64,000 bases of DNA from Kineobactrum sediminis (GCF_002868715.1 NZ_PKLZ01000007.1:62001-126000); one strand, 5' to 3'; shown: positions 1 to 13,570, numbered from the stretch's first letter. Program-made: numbers and translations. The notes: generated by a model not told the origin, from the sequence alone.

Positions 1-420
1 TATAACAACTATGCCACCGGCGCCGACTTCGTGGTTGCCCTGCCCACTACCCGGGTGGCGGTAATGGGGCCTGCAGGTGTCGAGTATGTGTACAAGGATG
101 AACTGCGCAAGATTCGCGGCAGCCTGGCGGAAAAAATCACCGCCGAAACCCGTGCCCAGGTCAGTGCCGGCCTGGCCCCGGATGAAGCGCGGGAGATGGC
201 CGAACAGCTGGTGACCGTCTGGGCACGGTCGGAAGAACAGCTTCTGGCCCAGCGTTACGAACAGGAGTTAATGAATCCCAACGAGGCTTTGAGCCTGGGT
301 TCCATCTCCCAGATCGTAATGCCATCAGACCTGCGCCATGTGCTGGCGGAGCATATGGATTTTTGCCTGCGTCACTATACGCCGGAACCGCTCACTTCAG
401 TGCAGCGTGAATTCCACTAG
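1..420 (+). CDS. Acyl-CoA (propionyl-CoA type) carboxylase, carboxyltransferase beta subunit, C-terminal end
   Basis: The reading frame is open from the first base, so the gene is cut by the window edge and only the last 139 codons are seen. The segment with ALPTTRVAVMGPAG matches the C-terminal crotonase-like lobe of biotin-dependent carboxyltransferases, where a conserved Pro-Thr precedes an AVMG motif. The usual role is transfer of CO2 from biotin to an acyl-CoA. It lies 40 bp upstream of a biotin carboxylase/BCCP subunit and ahead of the epimerase, mutase and MeaB genes, so propionyl-CoA is the most likely substrate. Substrate choice is inferred from context only. Confidence 0.85.
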   Translation, partial: YNNYATGADFVVALPTTRVAVMGPAGVEYVYKDELRKIRGSLAEKITAETRAQVSAGLAPDEAREMAEQLVTVWARSEEQLLAQRYEQELMNPNEALSLGSISQIVMPSDLRHVLAEHMDFCLRHYTPEPLTSVQREFH

Positions 421-460
421 TCGTCGCTCGAAACAACCAGCCAGATTGAGGAAATAACAC

Positions 461-3274
461 GTGTCCAACGAACACTATCTGCGCAACCCGCTCATTCATC
501 GTGATCGCCGTCTGGGCAAGAGTCGCTCCACCTGGGTGGCCGGCTTTGATTGCAGTGACCTGCGTCCGCTGATTATCTGTCGCGGGCCGATTCGCAAGGA
601 GGCCATGGATGTCTTTACCGAGATGGGTATTGTGCATTTTGGTATTCTGCTGTCGGAAAAAGACTCCATTGTCTACCAGAATGCACTGGCGCCGGAATTG
701 CGCTCCCTGACGGATCCTGACCGCATACACCGGGTGCCGGACTACACCGGTGCCAACAAGGAGGAGCGCAACGAGCGCATTGCCCAGATAATCAGCATTG
801 CCCGGGACAATGATTACAATGCCATCTTCGCCGGCTACGGCTTCATGGCCGAGGACGAGGGCATGGTAGCCGCCATGGAACGCGCCGGTCTCAACTTCAT
901 CGGCCCCTGTTCGCGCACCGTGCACGACGCCGGGCTCAAGGATGAAGCCAAGCGCACTGCACTCAAAACCGGCGTGTCGGTTACCCCGGGTATTGATAAC
1001 GCCACCGCGTTGACCCTGCTCAAGAAGCATCCTGATGTCGCCGCACTCAAGGCGCTCTGTGACATGCATGGCCTGCCAGTTGATACCGCGAAGCTGGACG
1101 ACGATTCGATAAGCCTCGAAGACAAGGCCGACTTCGTACTGGCGGCGTCGTACAACCAGGGTATCGATCTCTATACCGTTGAAGAGCTCAGCGATACCCT
1201 GGTGGAAGCGGTAAAGCGCATGCAGGCCGACTACCCCAGGAATCGTGTGCGCCTGAAGGCGATCAGTGGTGGCGGGGGTAAAGGTCAGCGTATCCTGGGA
1301 ATAGGCCAGTATGAGCGCACTGCCGAGCTGGTCCGGGAAATTCTCAACGAGGTCAAGACCACCGGTGTTGGCGACAACAAGAACGTACTGGTCGAGCTGA
1401 ATATCGAGACTACCCGTCACCAGGAAATACAGGTGCTGGGTAACGGTGACTGGTGTGTCACCCTGGGCGGCCGCGATTGTTCGCTGCAGATGCACGAGCA
1501 AAAACTGCTGGAAGTATCGGTGACTGTTGAATCCCTGCGCGCTGCCATTGCCGAGGCGGAAACTACCGGCAAGGCGACAGAAGCCGAAGTCCTGCGCCAG
1601 GACCTCGCGACACTCGAGGAAATGGAAGACGAGGCGTCGCGTTTTGGTGCGGCCGTCGGGCTTGATTCCGTCTCCACCTTCGAGTGCATCGTGGACCGCG
1701 ACAAGCATTTCTTCATGGAAATGAATACCCGTATCCAGGTTGAGCACCGGGTTACTGAACTGTGTTATGCCCTCAAGTTCACCAATCCGGATCTTGACGA
1801 TGACTATTTCGTGGTTGAATCACTGGTTGAAGCGATGGTGCTGCTTGCAGTACACGGTCCCCACCTGCCCAGGCCGACCCGGCTTCTGCGCCACAACGAC
1901 AGTGTCGAAGCGCGGCTCAATGCCACGGACCAGGCGCTGAGGCCCAGCGCCGGCGGTATTATCGAAGACTGGAGCGATGCGCTGGAAGGCGAGATTCGCG
2001 ATGACCAGGGTATCAGCCTGCATAATCCCGATACCGATGTATTCATGAAGTACACCCTGGCCGGCGCTTATGATTCCAATATCGCGCTGCTCCTGACGGT
2101 CGGTGACAGCCGGCTGGACACCTACCAGAAAATGGCTGAAACCCTTCGCCGCACACGCATGCGAGGCAAGGAGCTGGCGACCAACCTGGAGTTTCATTAC
2201 GGGCTGGTGAACTGGTTCATCGGCCAGAATATCAATGCCCGGCCGACCACCCGGTTTATTGTGCCCTACCTGACCCTGGTGGGTGCATTGAAAGACCAGG
2301 CGAATAATATTGATCTTGAGTTTGCCTGGCGCGAAATCTGCCAGCAACAGCTCAAGGGTCACAGTGAGGTCGCCGCCAAGGGATTGCAAAGCAGTGTTGA
2401 GCTGAAAAAGACCCTGTTAATGCGGCCGCTGCAGCAGTTGCTGGATTCGCCTCACATACTCAGCGGCTGGCTCAGTATCAATCGCGACTGTTATACCCTG
2501 ATCGAGGGCAAGGTCTGCTGGAACGAAAACCCGATCGAGCTGTTGGCGGATACCTATCATTTTTTGAATATGGATTACGTACCTGGTGCCCCGGCGGCGA
2601 GCATGATCTGGGATCACGACCACGACATTCTGCAGGAGGCGCTGGATTTCTATACTGAGCTCAACAATCGTCTTGATGCACCCGACTGGATTGCCCTGCA
2701 AACCCAGCTTGACACTGAAGAGGCGCCTGCCGGTATGTCGGGCAGTACCTGGACGCAGGTGCGCGCTGCCCATAAGGGTTTCCAGGCAGGCGTGGACATT
2801 ATGGCGGTATTGCCCAGCATTGCCGAGGCAATCCGTTATTTTGATCTTGGCGTAAACACGGACCTGAGCATTCACATTCCGGACCAGTTACTGGACGAGG
2901 ATCTGCAAACGCGCATGGCCAAGGTACTGGTGCCCCCGGTGACGGCCCGTGCGGATGAGATCCTGGCGGAAAGCGGGGGTATGTTCTACGGCCGCGAGTC
3001 GCCGGAGCATACGGTCTATGTCAGCGAGGGCGACCAGTTTGCCGCTGGTGACCCTCTGTATATTGTTGAAGTGATGAAGATGTTCAACAAGGTCTATGCA
3101 CCTTTCGCCGGTACGGTGGAAAAGGTCCTGGTGGAAACGGACGGGGTCATCATTCAAAAAGGCCAGCCGTTGTTCAAGATCACCCCGGACGAAAAAATCG
3201 AAGTGATTTCCCCCGAGGCCGTCGCGGCGCGCAAGCGCGAGCTTACCGCAGGCTTCCTGCAACAAGTGATTTGA
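461..3274 (+). CDS. Biotin carboxylase/biotin carboxyl carrier subunit of acyl-CoA (propionyl-CoA) carboxylase, long form
   Basis: The 937-residue product has a biotin-carboxylase half (about residues 30-560) with an ATP-grasp glycine-rich loop (SGGGGKGQ), the GGRDCSLQ motif and EMNTRIQVEH. A C-terminal biotinyl domain has the attachment motif EVMKM (Lys873). It uses ATP and bicarbonate to carboxylate biotin for the beta subunit encoded just upstream. The GTG start at 461 is preceded by a GAGG ribosome site. Usual PccA proteins are about 660-700 residues; this one has about 300 extra residues between the catalytic and biotinyl domains, in which I recognise no family. The stop lies 10 bp before the epimerase gene, which indicates an operon. 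Confidence 0.9.
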   Translation: MSNEHYLRNPLIHRDRRLGKSRSTWVAGFDCSDLRPLIICRGPIRKEAMDVFTEMGIVHFGILLSEKDSIVYQNALAPELRSLTDPDRIHRVPDYTGANKEERNERIAQIISIARDNDYNAIFAGYGFMAEDEGMVAAMERAGLNFIGPCSRTVHDAGLKDEAKRTALKTGVSVTPGIDNATALTLLKKHPDVAALKALCDMHGLPVDTAKLDDDSISLEDKADFVLAASYNQGIDLYTVEELSDTLVEAVKRMQADYPRNRVRLKAISGGGGKGQRILGIGQYERTAELVREILNEVKTTGVGDNKNVLVELNIETTRHQEIQVLGNGDWCVTLGGRDCSLQMHEQKLLEVSVTVESLRAAIAEAETTGKATEAEVLRQDLATLEEMEDEASRFGAAVGLDSVSTFECIVDRDKHFFMEMNTRIQVEHRVTELCYALKFTNPDLDDDYFVVESLVEAMVLLAVHGPHLPRPTRLLRHNDSVEARLNATDQALRPSAGGIIEDWSDALEGEIRDDQGISLHNPDTDVFMKYTLAGAYDSNIALLLTVGDSRLDTYQKMAETLRRTRMRGKELATNLEFHYGLVNWFIGQNINARPTTRFIVPYLTLVGALKDQANNIDLEFAWREICQQQLKGHSEVAAKGLQSSVELKKTLLMRPLQQLLDSPHILSGWLSINRDCYTLIEGKVCWNENPIELLADTYHFLNMDYVPGAPAASMIWDHDHDILQEALDFYTELNNRLDAPDWIALQTQLDTEEAPAGMSGSTWTQVRAAHKGFQAGVDIMAVLPSIAEAIRYFDLGVNTDLSIHIPDQLLDEDLQTRMAKVLVPPVTARADEILAESGGMFYGRESPEHTVYVSEGDQFAAGDPLYIVEVMKMFNKVYAPFAGTVEKVLVETDGVIIQKGQPLFKITPDEKIEVISPEAVAARKRELTAGFLQQVI

Positions 3275-3284
3275 GAGATAAGCC

Positions 3285-3695
3285 ATGATTACAGCCCTGG
3301 ACCATATTGCCATCGCGGTGCCTGACCTTGAAAAGGCGATCAAGCGCTTCATGGAAGACTTTGGCCTGCCTTTCGAGGGCACCGAAGACGTGGTGGCGGC
3401 AAAAACCTCGACCGCGTTCTTTCCGCTGCCGCCGACTAATATCGAGCTGGTGCATCCGCTTGACGGCGAGGGGCCGATTGCCGGCTACCTGGAAAAGCGT
3501 GGTGGCGGCCTGCATCACCTGTGCTTTCGCTCGGACAATATCGAGGACGACGTGGCCCGCCTGAAGGCGAAGGGCTACCAGTTTCTGGCCGATGCACCCA
3601 GCCCCGGCGCCCATGGTTCCCGTGTTATTTTTATTCACCCCAGAAGCTGTGACGGCGTTCTGATCGAGATTAACCAGCCCGGCGAAGAACACTGA
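3285..3695 (+). CDS. mce: Methylmalonyl-CoA epimerase
   Basis: The 136-residue protein is of the vicinal-oxygen-chelate (glyoxalase/bleomycin) fold. It begins with the typical [15 protein letters not shown] strand-helix and contains ELVHPL and GGGLHHLCF, which carry the metal-binding His/Glu residues seen in this family. It interconverts (S)- and (R)-methylmalonyl-CoA between the carboxylase and the mutase. Length matches the family. It sits between the carboxylase alpha and mutase genes with short gaps (10 and 22 bp), as expected for one transcription unit. Confidence 0.94.
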   Translation: MITALDHIAIAVPDLEKAIKRFMEDFGLPFEGTEDVVAAKTSTAFFPLPPTNIELVHPLDGEGPIAGYLEKRGGGLHHLCFRSDNIEDDVARLKAKGYQFLADAPSPGAHGSRVIFIHPRSCDGVLIEINQPGEEH

Positions 3696-3717
3696 CAGGC
3701 TCGCGGAGAAGAACACT

Positions 3718-5880
<2,163 letters not shown>

Positions 5881-5883
5881 TCC

Positions 5884-6843
5884 GTGACAGCGATTGATTT
5901 GCAGGCACTGAAGGATGGTGATCGCCGGGCCCTCGCCAAGGCGATTACCCTGGTCGAAAGCTCGCGCGCGGAACATCGCGACCGGGCCCAGGAAGTGCTT
6001 GAGCAGATATTGCCGGAGACCGGCAACAGTATCCGGGTGGGTATTTCCGGTGTGCCGGGGGTCGGGAAATCCACATTTATCGAAGCCTTTGGCCTGTACC
6101 TGATAGCGCAGGGCAAACGGGTGGCGGTACTGGCAGTGGATCCCAGTTCGCCCATTGCCGGGGGCTCCATTCTCGGTGACAAGACCCGCATGGAGTACCT
6201 GTCGCGGCGCCAGGAGGCCTTTATCCGCCCTTCGCCTGCCTCCGGTGCGCTTGGCGGGGTGGCCCAGAAAACCCGCGAAACCATGCTGCTGTGCGAGGCC
6301 GCCGGCTACGATGTGATTCTGGTTGAAACCGTCGGTGTCGGCCAGTCCGAGTACCAGGTTGCGGGCATGGTGGATTTTTTCATGGTGCTGATGCTGCCCG
6401 GCGCCGGCGATGAACTGCAGGGCATCAAAAAAGGTATTCTGGAGCTGGCGGATTCGCTCGTAATCAACAAGGCCGACGGCGATAGCGCCCTGCTGGCAAA
6501 ACAGGCAAGCCGGCACTATACCTCGGCCATGAACCTGTTGCGGCACACCAGTTTCTGGACGCCCCGGGTCATGACCTGCTCGGCACTGAAGAATGACAAT
6601 GTTGACGCGGTGTGGGGCATGATAGTGGATTACTACTTCCAGGCCCTGCAGGCCGGGGCTTTCCAGAACAAGCGCGCGCGACAAAACAGGGACTGGATGC
6701 GGCAACTTCTGAACGAGATGCTGTTGCAGCAACTTACCCAGAATCCCCGGATCAAGGCGCTGATACCAAGGCTGGAGCAGGATGTGGAGGAGGGGCGTAT
6801 CACCCCGTTCCACGCCGCCCGCCAGCTTATCGCATTGCTGTAA
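5884..6843 (+). CDS. meaB: Methylmalonyl-CoA mutase-associated G-protein chaperone MeaB
   Basis: The 319-residue G3E-family GTPase has P-loop GVPGVGKST (residues 56-64), the DPSSP segment, the VETVGVGQSE switch region and the NKAD base-recognition motif. MeaB protects and reloads the B12 cofactor of methylmalonyl-CoA mutase, here encoded immediately upstream. The GTG start lies 3 bp after the mutase stop, indicating translational coupling. The older database name ArgK (arginine transport kinase) for this family is a misnomer. Confidence 0.95.
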   Translation: MTAIDLQALKDGDRRALAKAITLVESSRAEHRDRAQEVLEQILPETGNSIRVGISGVPGVGKSTFIEAFGLYLIAQGKRVAVLAVDPSSPIAGGSILGDKTRMEYLSRRQEAFIRPSPASGALGGVAQKTRETMLLCEAAGYDVILVETVGVGQSEYQVAGMVDFFMVLMLPGAGDELQGIKKGILELADSLVINKADGDSALLAKQASRHYTSAMNLLRHTSFWTPRVMTCSALKNDNVDAVWGMIVDYYFQALQAGAFQNKRARQNRDWMRQLLNEMLLQQLTQNPRIKALIPRLEQDVEEGRITPFHAARQLIALL

Positions 6844-6868
6844 GCCGGCGGGGCGGGGAGTTGTTGCA

Positions 6869-7198
6869 TTGAGCCGGCCTATGTACTTCCAGTCTCTGGA
6901 GAAGCTGATCAACCTGGGCGACGGCTACCGGCGCCAGTTCCGTATCGACCATCTTTCGTTGCTGCTCGTCCAGGACGAGGGTGAAAGGTACCTGTTTGAG
7001 TCTCATTGTCCTCACCGTGAGCACCCACTGGACAACGCGGCCATTATCGGTGGCATGCTGGAATGCCCTTTGCACCGATACCGGTTTGACCTGGGCAGCG
7101 GCGAGCTGCTGCAGGCAACCGAACTACCCTGCCGCGGTTTGCGCGTATATTCCCTGGTGTACGAAGGCAACGAAGTCGGGGTGATGTTGCCGGCGTAG
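6869..7198 (+). CDS. Small Rieske [2Fe-2S] ferredoxin-like protein
   Basis: The 109-residue protein has a complete Rieske cluster motif, CPH (Cys47, His49) and CPLH (Cys66, His69), and no membrane anchor or catalytic domain. This fits a soluble Rieske ferredoxin or assimilatory nitrite-reductase small-subunit-like protein. I chose the TTG at 6869 because a GGGGAG ribosome site lies 8 bp upstream; an ATG at 6881 is the alternative. It begins 25 bp after meaB and may be cotranscribed. Its redox partner is not visible, and a link to propionate metabolism is only positional. Confidence 0.82.
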   Translation: MSRPMYFQSLEKLINLGDGYRRQFRIDHLSLLLVQDEGERYLFESHCPHREHPLDNAAIIGGMLECPLHRYRFDLGSGELLQATELPCRGLRVYSLVYEGNEVGVMLPA

Positions 7199-7252
7199 TC
7201 TGATGCCCTCAGCAGTCGCGTGTCGCACGCTCTGCTTCATCCACAGCCCATG

Positions 7253-8182
7253 TTAAAGCAGACTGCTGCGAAACTCGATATGCGGGGCGCTGTGACGCCA
7301 GAGTTCATCGAACAGAAGCAACTGTCTTTCGGCCCCGGCGCGGGAGTCCGGCTCATAAAACGCGGCGCTGTCGGACTCGGCCGGCTTGTAGAGTACGCCG
7401 TTGCGGTCGCGGATGATCAGGGTTTCACCTTTCCAGTCCGGATGCTCGTCGAGCTGTTGCAAAATTACCGATGAGGGTAGCCTGCGGGCCAGTGCCAGCA
7501 GGCGGTTACTGCGCTGTATCAGCGGCCGGTGGTCGCTGACCAGAATCCGGATGCGGGCGTGGCGGGTGCTGCGCGCAAGGGCACTGAGAGCGGAGACCAG
7601 TTCTGTATTATCAAATACCCGGTGATCGAGCGCGGGGCTGAGGATGCACAGCTCGCGGTTGGCGGATTCACACAGGGTGACGGCATAGTCGGAGAACGGT
7701 TGCGGGTAGCTGATACGGGTGACGTAACCCGGTGTCTGGCCCGGCTCCAGCGGCATGCGCATGGCGATATGGGGAATATCGGCTTCCAGGAACGGTTCGC
7801 CATAGGTACTGAAGCCGCCGCGGGCGTAAAAGTCACCGGCGTGAGCCTGGGCGTGCAGATAGACGCTATCCAGTCCTTGCTTGCCAGCTTCATCGACCAG
7901 GGCCTGCAACACTGCGGCACCGATACCGCGACCGCGATAGGGTGCCAGTACCGCCATCCTGCCAATCTTGCCATCGGGCAACAGGCGGCCGCAGGCCACG
8001 GGTTCATCCCCCAGGGTGCCCAGTATGTGAACGGCGGTGTCATCTTTATCGTCCCACTCGATCTCTCGCGGTACCGCCTGCTCAATGATGAACACTTGCT
8101 CCCGGATGGCGCGCAGGGTGGCCAGGTCTTCCTGCCAATCGGCCACCCGTAGCGTTAGTTCATCCACTTGTTCAATCGACAT
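7253..8182 (-). CDS. GNAT-family N-acetyltransferase with C-terminal PLD-like (DUF7931-type) domain
   Basis: The 309-residue protein has an N-terminal GNAT domain (about 10-150) with the acetyl-CoA-binding loop YRGRGIG and the segment YARGGFSTYGEPF. The C-terminal half (about 165-305) resembles the small phospholipase-D-like domain that follows GNAT in some gammaproteobacteria, but no HKD motif is present. The ATG at 8182 has an excellent GGAGGT site at -5. Its first codons overlap the end of the RoxA gene by 11 bp, so translation is probably coupled. The acetyl acceptor is unknown. Confidence 0.85.
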   Translation of the reverse strand: MSIEQVDELTLRVADWQEDLATLRAIREQVFIIEQAVPREIEWDDKDDTAVHILGTLGDEPVACGRLLPDGKIGRMAVLAPYRGRGIGAAVLQALVDEAGKQGLDSVYLHAQAHAGDFYARGGFSTYGEPFLEADIPHIAMRMPLEPGQTPGYVTRISYPQPFSDYAVTLCESANRELCILSPALDHRVFDNTELVSALSALARSTRHARIRILVSDHRPLIQRSNRLLALARRLPSSVILQQLDEHPDWKGETLIIRDRNGVLYKPAESDSAAFYEPDSRAGAERQLLLFDELWRHSAPHIEFRSSLL

Positions 8183-9287
8183 CAATACCTCCATGCTCCA
8201 GCAGGAACCGTAACAGCTGCCCGGTGTCCACGGTGGTTCCCTGTAGCGTATCGTTGTCCAGCCAGCCCTGTTTGCAGAGCAGGCATACGGTTGTTCGCAA
8301 GCCCGGCGGGAACAGCTGGCTGCTGCCATTGGCAAACACCCGGATACTGTTCTCCAGTGCCTGCCAGGCGACCCGCGCACCCGGTACCAGTACGACGCGC
8401 GCATGGGCACCGCGTAGCTGCGCAAGAGCAGCATTCACTGTGGTGATTTCAGCATAAGCCGTCTCGGACTCGGTGACCAGTTCGCCAAACCAGGATTCAT
8501 CCTCTTCAGGAGTCAGCAGTGCCGACAATTGAGCCTGCGCCCGTTGGATATCCTGCCGGCGAATCTCGCCCGGCTCGCCGACCGGGTTGCGGTCCGGGTC
8601 GGTCAACAAAACGCTGGCATCCAGCTGTTCGAGACGCGAATCCACCCAGCGCGACAGCAGATCAGCCGCTTTTGGAGCGCGAAAACCAATAGAAAAACAG
8701 GTGGAGTCGTCTACCGAAACGCCCCAGTGAGCAACCCCTGGTGGCACGTAAAGAATATCCCCGCATTGCAGCCGGTATTCCGCCTGGCAGTGGAAATCCG
8801 CGAGCAGTTTCAGGTCCGGGTGGGGCAGCAGTGGCGTGTTGTCATCACAGCGCTGGCCGATACGCCAGACGCGTTCGCCTTCGCCCTGCAACAGGAATAC
8901 GTCGTAGAGATCATAGTGGGGGCCAACGCCGCCGCCAGCACTGGCATAGCTGACCATGATGTCGTCCAGTCGCCAGCGAGGGATGAAATCGACCAGGTCC
9001 AGCAGTTCGGCGACCGCGTCCACGTAGCGGTCAACGCCCTGCACCAGCAATGTCCAGGGATGACTGCGGTCAAACGCATCCGCTGTAAAAGGGCCATGGT
9101 GTAATTGCCAGAGCGGTTCCCGGCATTCAATAATGCGCGACTCCACGTCCTCTTCCATGGCGAGGCCGGCAAGTTCATCGGCACTGATGGGGGGCTTGAA
9201 CCCTGCTACGGCGTCTCGGAGCAGCAGCGGTTCGCGCTGCCAGTGGCGTGCGAGAAACTGATCCTGATCCAGGGTGAGTACCGGCAC
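8172..9287 (-). CDS. roxA: 50S ribosomal protein L16 arginine 3-hydroxylase (JmjC cupin oxygenase)
   Basis: The 371-residue protein is of the YcfD/RoxA family: a 2-oxoglutarate/Fe(II) oxygenase that hydroxylates an arginine of ribosomal protein uL16. The iron triad is visible as GPHYDLYDVFLLQ (His124, Asp126) and PPGVAHWG (His187). A C-terminal dimerisation and winged-helix region follows, and total length is close to that of E. coli YcfD. It is encoded 6 bp downstream of purB and overlaps the next GNAT gene, so it is probably part of a housekeeping operon. Confidence 0.93.
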   Translation of the reverse strand: MPVLTLDQDQFLARHWQREPLLLRDAVAGFKPPISADELAGLAMEEDVESRIIECREPLWQLHHGPFTADAFDRSHPWTLLVQGVDRYVDAVAELLDLVDFIPRWRLDDIMVSYASAGGGVGPHYDLYDVFLLQGEGERVWRIGQRCDDNTPLLPHPDLKLLADFHCQAEYRLQCGDILYVPPGVAHWGVSVDDSTCFSIGFRAPKAADLLSRWVDSRLEQLDASVLLTDPDRNPVGEPGEIRRQDIQRAQAQLSALLTPEEDESWFGELVTESETAYAEITTVNAALAQLRGAHARVVLVPGARVAWQALENSIRVFANGSSQLFPPGLRTTVCLLCKQGWLDNDTLQGTTVDTGQLLRFLLEHGGIDVD

Positions 9288-9293
9288 GGGCCG

Positions 9294-10700
<1,407 letters not shown>

Positions 10701-11345
10701 TTACATCACGCCCGAATTGCGTGACAGTTCTTGTGCCTGTCGGGCAATGGCGCGCCGTTGTAATATCAGCTTCCAGCGCCTGCCACCCAGCTGGCGCCAG
10801 AGAAACGTTGAACGCAGCCCGGCGAGCAATAGCGCGCGAATGGCGTCTGCGGTCTGGCGGTTCTGCAGGTGCTCGGCGCTGCCGCTGACCTTGATGCGGA
10901 ATTTAAGGGTACTGAGAGTATCCTGGTAGATGCCGGATATACTGTTGCAGATGTCGTTTGCCTGGGTGGCAAAGTGCTCGGCGTGAAAGCTTGCATGCTG
11001 TAATCGCGAGTGCACTACGGACATCATCGCGGGGTCCCGGGCGAATTTACGCTCCAGATACAGCAGGTTGAACACATAGCGCACCACTTCCCGCTGGTCC
11101 GGGGTTTGCCCATTGCCCAGCATGCCGGCGAGGGTGTCCAGGCCCAGCCTGACGCCGGCAATGCCACCATAGACGTCTTCTACCTGATCGACCTCGAAGG
11201 CGAACAGGCTCTGTAACGACGATGCCAGGAATTCGGGAGGGCAGTTGCCGGTACGGGACAGTTCGTCCACCAGCCTGGCGGCCTGGGTGATGCCGGCCAG
11301 GGCGATGGTCTGTTTTTCCAGCAGGCTGGCGGCTTTGGTTGGCAT
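10701..11345 (-). CDS. hflD: HflD homologue (high frequency lysogenization protein)
   Basis: The 214-residue, mostly helical protein matches the HflD family in length, start (EKQTIALAGITQAA) and position between mnmA and purB. In E. coli HflD is a peripheral membrane protein that antagonises lambda CII. The conserved cellular role is unclear. It begins 1 bp after the mnmA stop, indicating coupling. Confidence 0.93.
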   Translation of the reverse strand: MPTKAASLLEKQTIALAGITQAARLVDELSRTGNCPPEFLASSLQSLFAFEVDQVEDVYGGIAGVRLGLDTLAGMLGNGQTPDQREVVRYVFNLLYLERKFARDPAMMSVVHSRLQHASFHAEHFATQANDICNSISGIYQDTLSTLKFRIKVSGSAEHLQNRQTADAIRALLLAGLRSTFLWRQLGGRRWKLILQRRAIARQAQELSRNSGVM

Positions 11346-11346
11346 C

Positions 11347-12456
11347 TCAGCGAGCCTGCATTATCGAATCACTGGCGGTGATCACGCCGCCCCCCAGGCA
11401 GCGTTCGCCGTCGTAGAATACGGCTGACTGGCCTGGTGTGACCGCTCTTTGCGGGACATCAAAGGAGACCTGAAACCCGCTCGCCACCGGTGTCACTGTG
11501 CACGCCTGATCGGGTTGCCGATAGCGCACCTTGGCCTGGCAGCGCAGGGGCATGGCGGGCGCCTCGTCCGCGATCCAGAATATATCCGTTAGCCCAAGGC
11601 TGCTGGAAAACAGCGCCGGATGGTTATTGCCCTGGGCCACCAGCAGTCTGTTGCGCTGCAGGTCCTTGCCCACCACATACCAGGGCGAGTCGTCGTGATT
11701 GGCAAGGCCGCCAATGCCCAGTCCCTGGCGCTGGCCTATTGTGTGGTACATGAGGCCCTGGTGCCGACCCAGCTGTTCACCCTCAAGGCTGTAAATATCA
11801 CCTGGCTGTGCCGGCAGGTACTGCTGCAGAAAATCCTTGAAGCGACGCTCGCCGATAAAACAGATACCCGTGGAATCTTTTTTATTGTGTGTCGCCAGGC
11901 CGTGCTCCCGAGCCAGGTCCCGCACCGCCGGCTTCTGGATCTCGCCCACGGGAAACAGGGTTTTCTCAAGCTCCCGGTGGCCGACAGCGTGGAGGAAATA
12001 ACTCTGGTCCTTGTTGTTGTCCAGCCCGCGCAGCAAAGTGGCCTTGCGGTCGGACTCACCGCGCCGGGCATAGTGGCCGGTGGCGATACAGTCGGCGCCC
12101 AGCATCAGCGCATAGTCCAGAAAGGCGCGGAACTTGATTTCACGGTTGCAGAGAATATCGGGATTCGGTGTGCGCCCGGCTTTATATTCCTCGAGAAAAT
12201 GCTCGAAGACGTTATCCCAGTATTCGGCGGCAAAATTGGCGCCATGCAGGGTAATGCCGAGCCTTTCGGCAACGGCCCGGGCATCGGCAAAATCGTCTTT
12301 GGCGGTGCAGTACTCGGTGCCGTCATCCTCATCCCAGTTCTTCATGAACAGGCCTTCAACCTGATAGCCCTGTTCACGGAGCAACAGGGCGGCAACGGAG
12401 GAGTCCACGCCACCGGACATGCCGACAATAACTTTGGTTGCTGCATTAAAGCTCAT
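11347..12456 (-). CDS. mnmA: tRNA-specific 2-thiouridylase MnmA
   Basis: The 369-residue enzyme has the PP-loop GMSGGVDSS (residues 12-20) for ATP and the two catalytic cysteines, Cys103 in PNPDILCN and Cys199 in STGICFIG. It adds sulfur to U34 of tRNAs for Glu, Gln and Lys at the wobble position. Length matches E. coli MnmA (368). Its ATG overlaps the stop of the upstream NUDIX gene by 4 bp, and hflD follows 1 bp after its stop. Confidence 0.98.
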   Translation of the reverse strand: MSFNAATKVIVGMSGGVDSSVAALLLREQGYQVEGLFMKNWDEDDGTEYCTAKDDFADARAVAERLGITLHGANFAAEYWDNVFEHFLEEYKAGRTPNPDILCNREIKFRAFLDYALMLGADCIATGHYARRGESDRKATLLRGLDNNKDQSYFLHAVGHRELEKTLFPVGEIQKPAVRDLAREHGLATHNKKDSTGICFIGERRFKDFLQQYLPAQPGDIYSLEGEQLGRHQGLMYHTIGQRQGLGIGGLANHDDSPWYVVGKDLQRNRLLVAQGNNHPALFSSSLGLTDIFWIADEAPAMPLRCQAKVRYRQPDQACTVTPVASGFQVSFDVPQRAVTPGQSAVFYDGERCLGGGVITASDSIMQAR

Positions 12457-12920
12457 GGCTGGTAATTCACCATACTGGATATCATGTTCAGGGGATAACA
12501 GAGCCCGCTGCGGTGCTGCTCAACAGCGACCAGTACCAGCGGGCTGCGCAGTTTACCAGAATTGGCGATGATTGCCTCGTAATCAAGCCAGTGCACGGCG
12601 ATGATATCCGGATCCCGTACCGCGCGAGCATTTTCCTGGATGGCCTCGGCAACAAATGTGGTTCGGTAATAGGTGATGCCGTTGCTTGGGGCGGTGTAAA
12701 GCGCGCAGCCAAGAATGCCGCGCAATGTGATATCCCAGCCGGTTTCCTCCAGGGTTTCGCGTAGCGCTGCCTGCTGTAACGATTCCCCCTGCTCAAGATG
12801 GCCGGCCGGCTGGTTGAAGACAACATTGCCGCTGGCCTTGTCTCGTTCTGCGACCAACAGATAGTAGCCTGCACGTTCGACGACGGTGGCCACGGTGACA
12901 TGGGGGTGCCAGCGTGTCAT
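12453..12920 (-). CDS. nudJ: NUDIX hydrolase, NudJ type
   Basis: The 155-residue protein contains a complete Nudix box ([22 protein letters not shown]), whose REXXEE core binds Mg2+. In E. coli NudJ hydrolyses HMP-PP and nucleoside tri- and diphosphates. The identity is supported by the synteny rluE-nudJ-mnmA-hflD-purB. Both ends overlap neighbouring genes by 4 bp, indicating a translationally coupled operon. Confidence 0.92.
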   Translation of the reverse strand: MTRWHPHVTVATVVERAGYYLLVAERDKASGNVVFNQPAGHLEQGESLQQAALRETLEETGWDITLRGILGCALYTAPSNGITYYRTTFVAEAIQENARAVRDPDIIAVHWLDYEAIIANSGKLRSPLVLVAVEQHRSGLCYPLNMISSMVNYQP

Positions 12921-13570
12921 GACCCTGGCCTCTTGCGGCTGCGCGCGCCCCTGGACAGCCGCGTCGATGAAGCAGGTCGCGGAATCCCTGGAGTGCGCGG
13001 ACGGTGAACGGTGATGATCCGGTGGTCGCCGGGCGCCAGCCCCGCCAGCGTCCAGTCGCCGACCCGCCGGCGGATCAGGCGCAGGGTGGGCAGGCCCACG
13101 GCCGCGGTCATTCGTCGTACCTGCCGGTTGCGGCCCTCCTGGATACTGATCTCCAGCCAGCTGTCGGCAACACTAAGACGCCTGCGCACCGGCGGCGTTC
13201 TGGGCCACAGATCCCCGGGTTCGGCAATGCAGGCCACCCGGGCGGGCAGAGTGGGGCCATCCTTGAGTTGCAGGCCTCCGGCCAGCTGTGCAAGGGCCCG
13301 GGCATCCGGTTTTCCCTCTACCTGTACCTGGTAGGTCTTCCACAGCTTGTAGCGGGGATTGGCGATCTGTTGCTGCAGCTGGCCATCATCAGTCAATAGC
13401 AGTAATCCCTCCGAATCGTAGTCCAGGCGTCCGGCAACGCGGAAATCCGGCGCCTGCAGATAGTCTGCCAGCGTAGCGCGTACCAGTGTGCTGCCTGCGC
13501 CCACGGAATCGCGGTCGCTGAACTGGCTCAGGACTTTGAAGGGCTTGTTGAACAGGATCAGTCTGGCCAT
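12917..13570 (-). CDS. rluE: 23S rRNA pseudouridine synthase RluE
   Basis: The 217-residue RsuA/RluE-family synthase has the catalytic-aspartate motif [16 protein letters not shown] and the C-terminal [11 protein letters not shown] segment. E. coli RluE modifies U2457 of 23S rRNA. No S4 domain precedes the catalytic core, as expected for RluE. It is the first gene of the minus-strand group ending in the GNAT gene, and it is divergent from icd across a 147-bp gap that should contain both promoters. The C-terminal tail is rich in Arg and Pro. Confidence 0.93.
   Translation of the reverse strand: MARLILFNKPFKVLSQFSDRDSVGAGSTLVRATLADYLQAPDFRVAGRLDYDSEGLLLLTDDGQLQQQIANPRYKLWKTYQVQVEGKPDARALAQLAGGLQLKDGPTLPARVACIAEPGDLWPRTPPVRRRLSVADSWLEISIQEGRNRQVRRMTAAVGLPTLRLIRRRVGDWTLAGLAPGDHRIITVHRPRTPGIPRPASSTRLSRGARSRKRPGS

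Noticed and set aside
392-1747. 451-codon open frame on the minus strand
   Set aside because: It lies fully antisense to the biotin carboxylase gene, has no ribosome site and no recognisable domain; long antisense frames are expected in high-GC genes.
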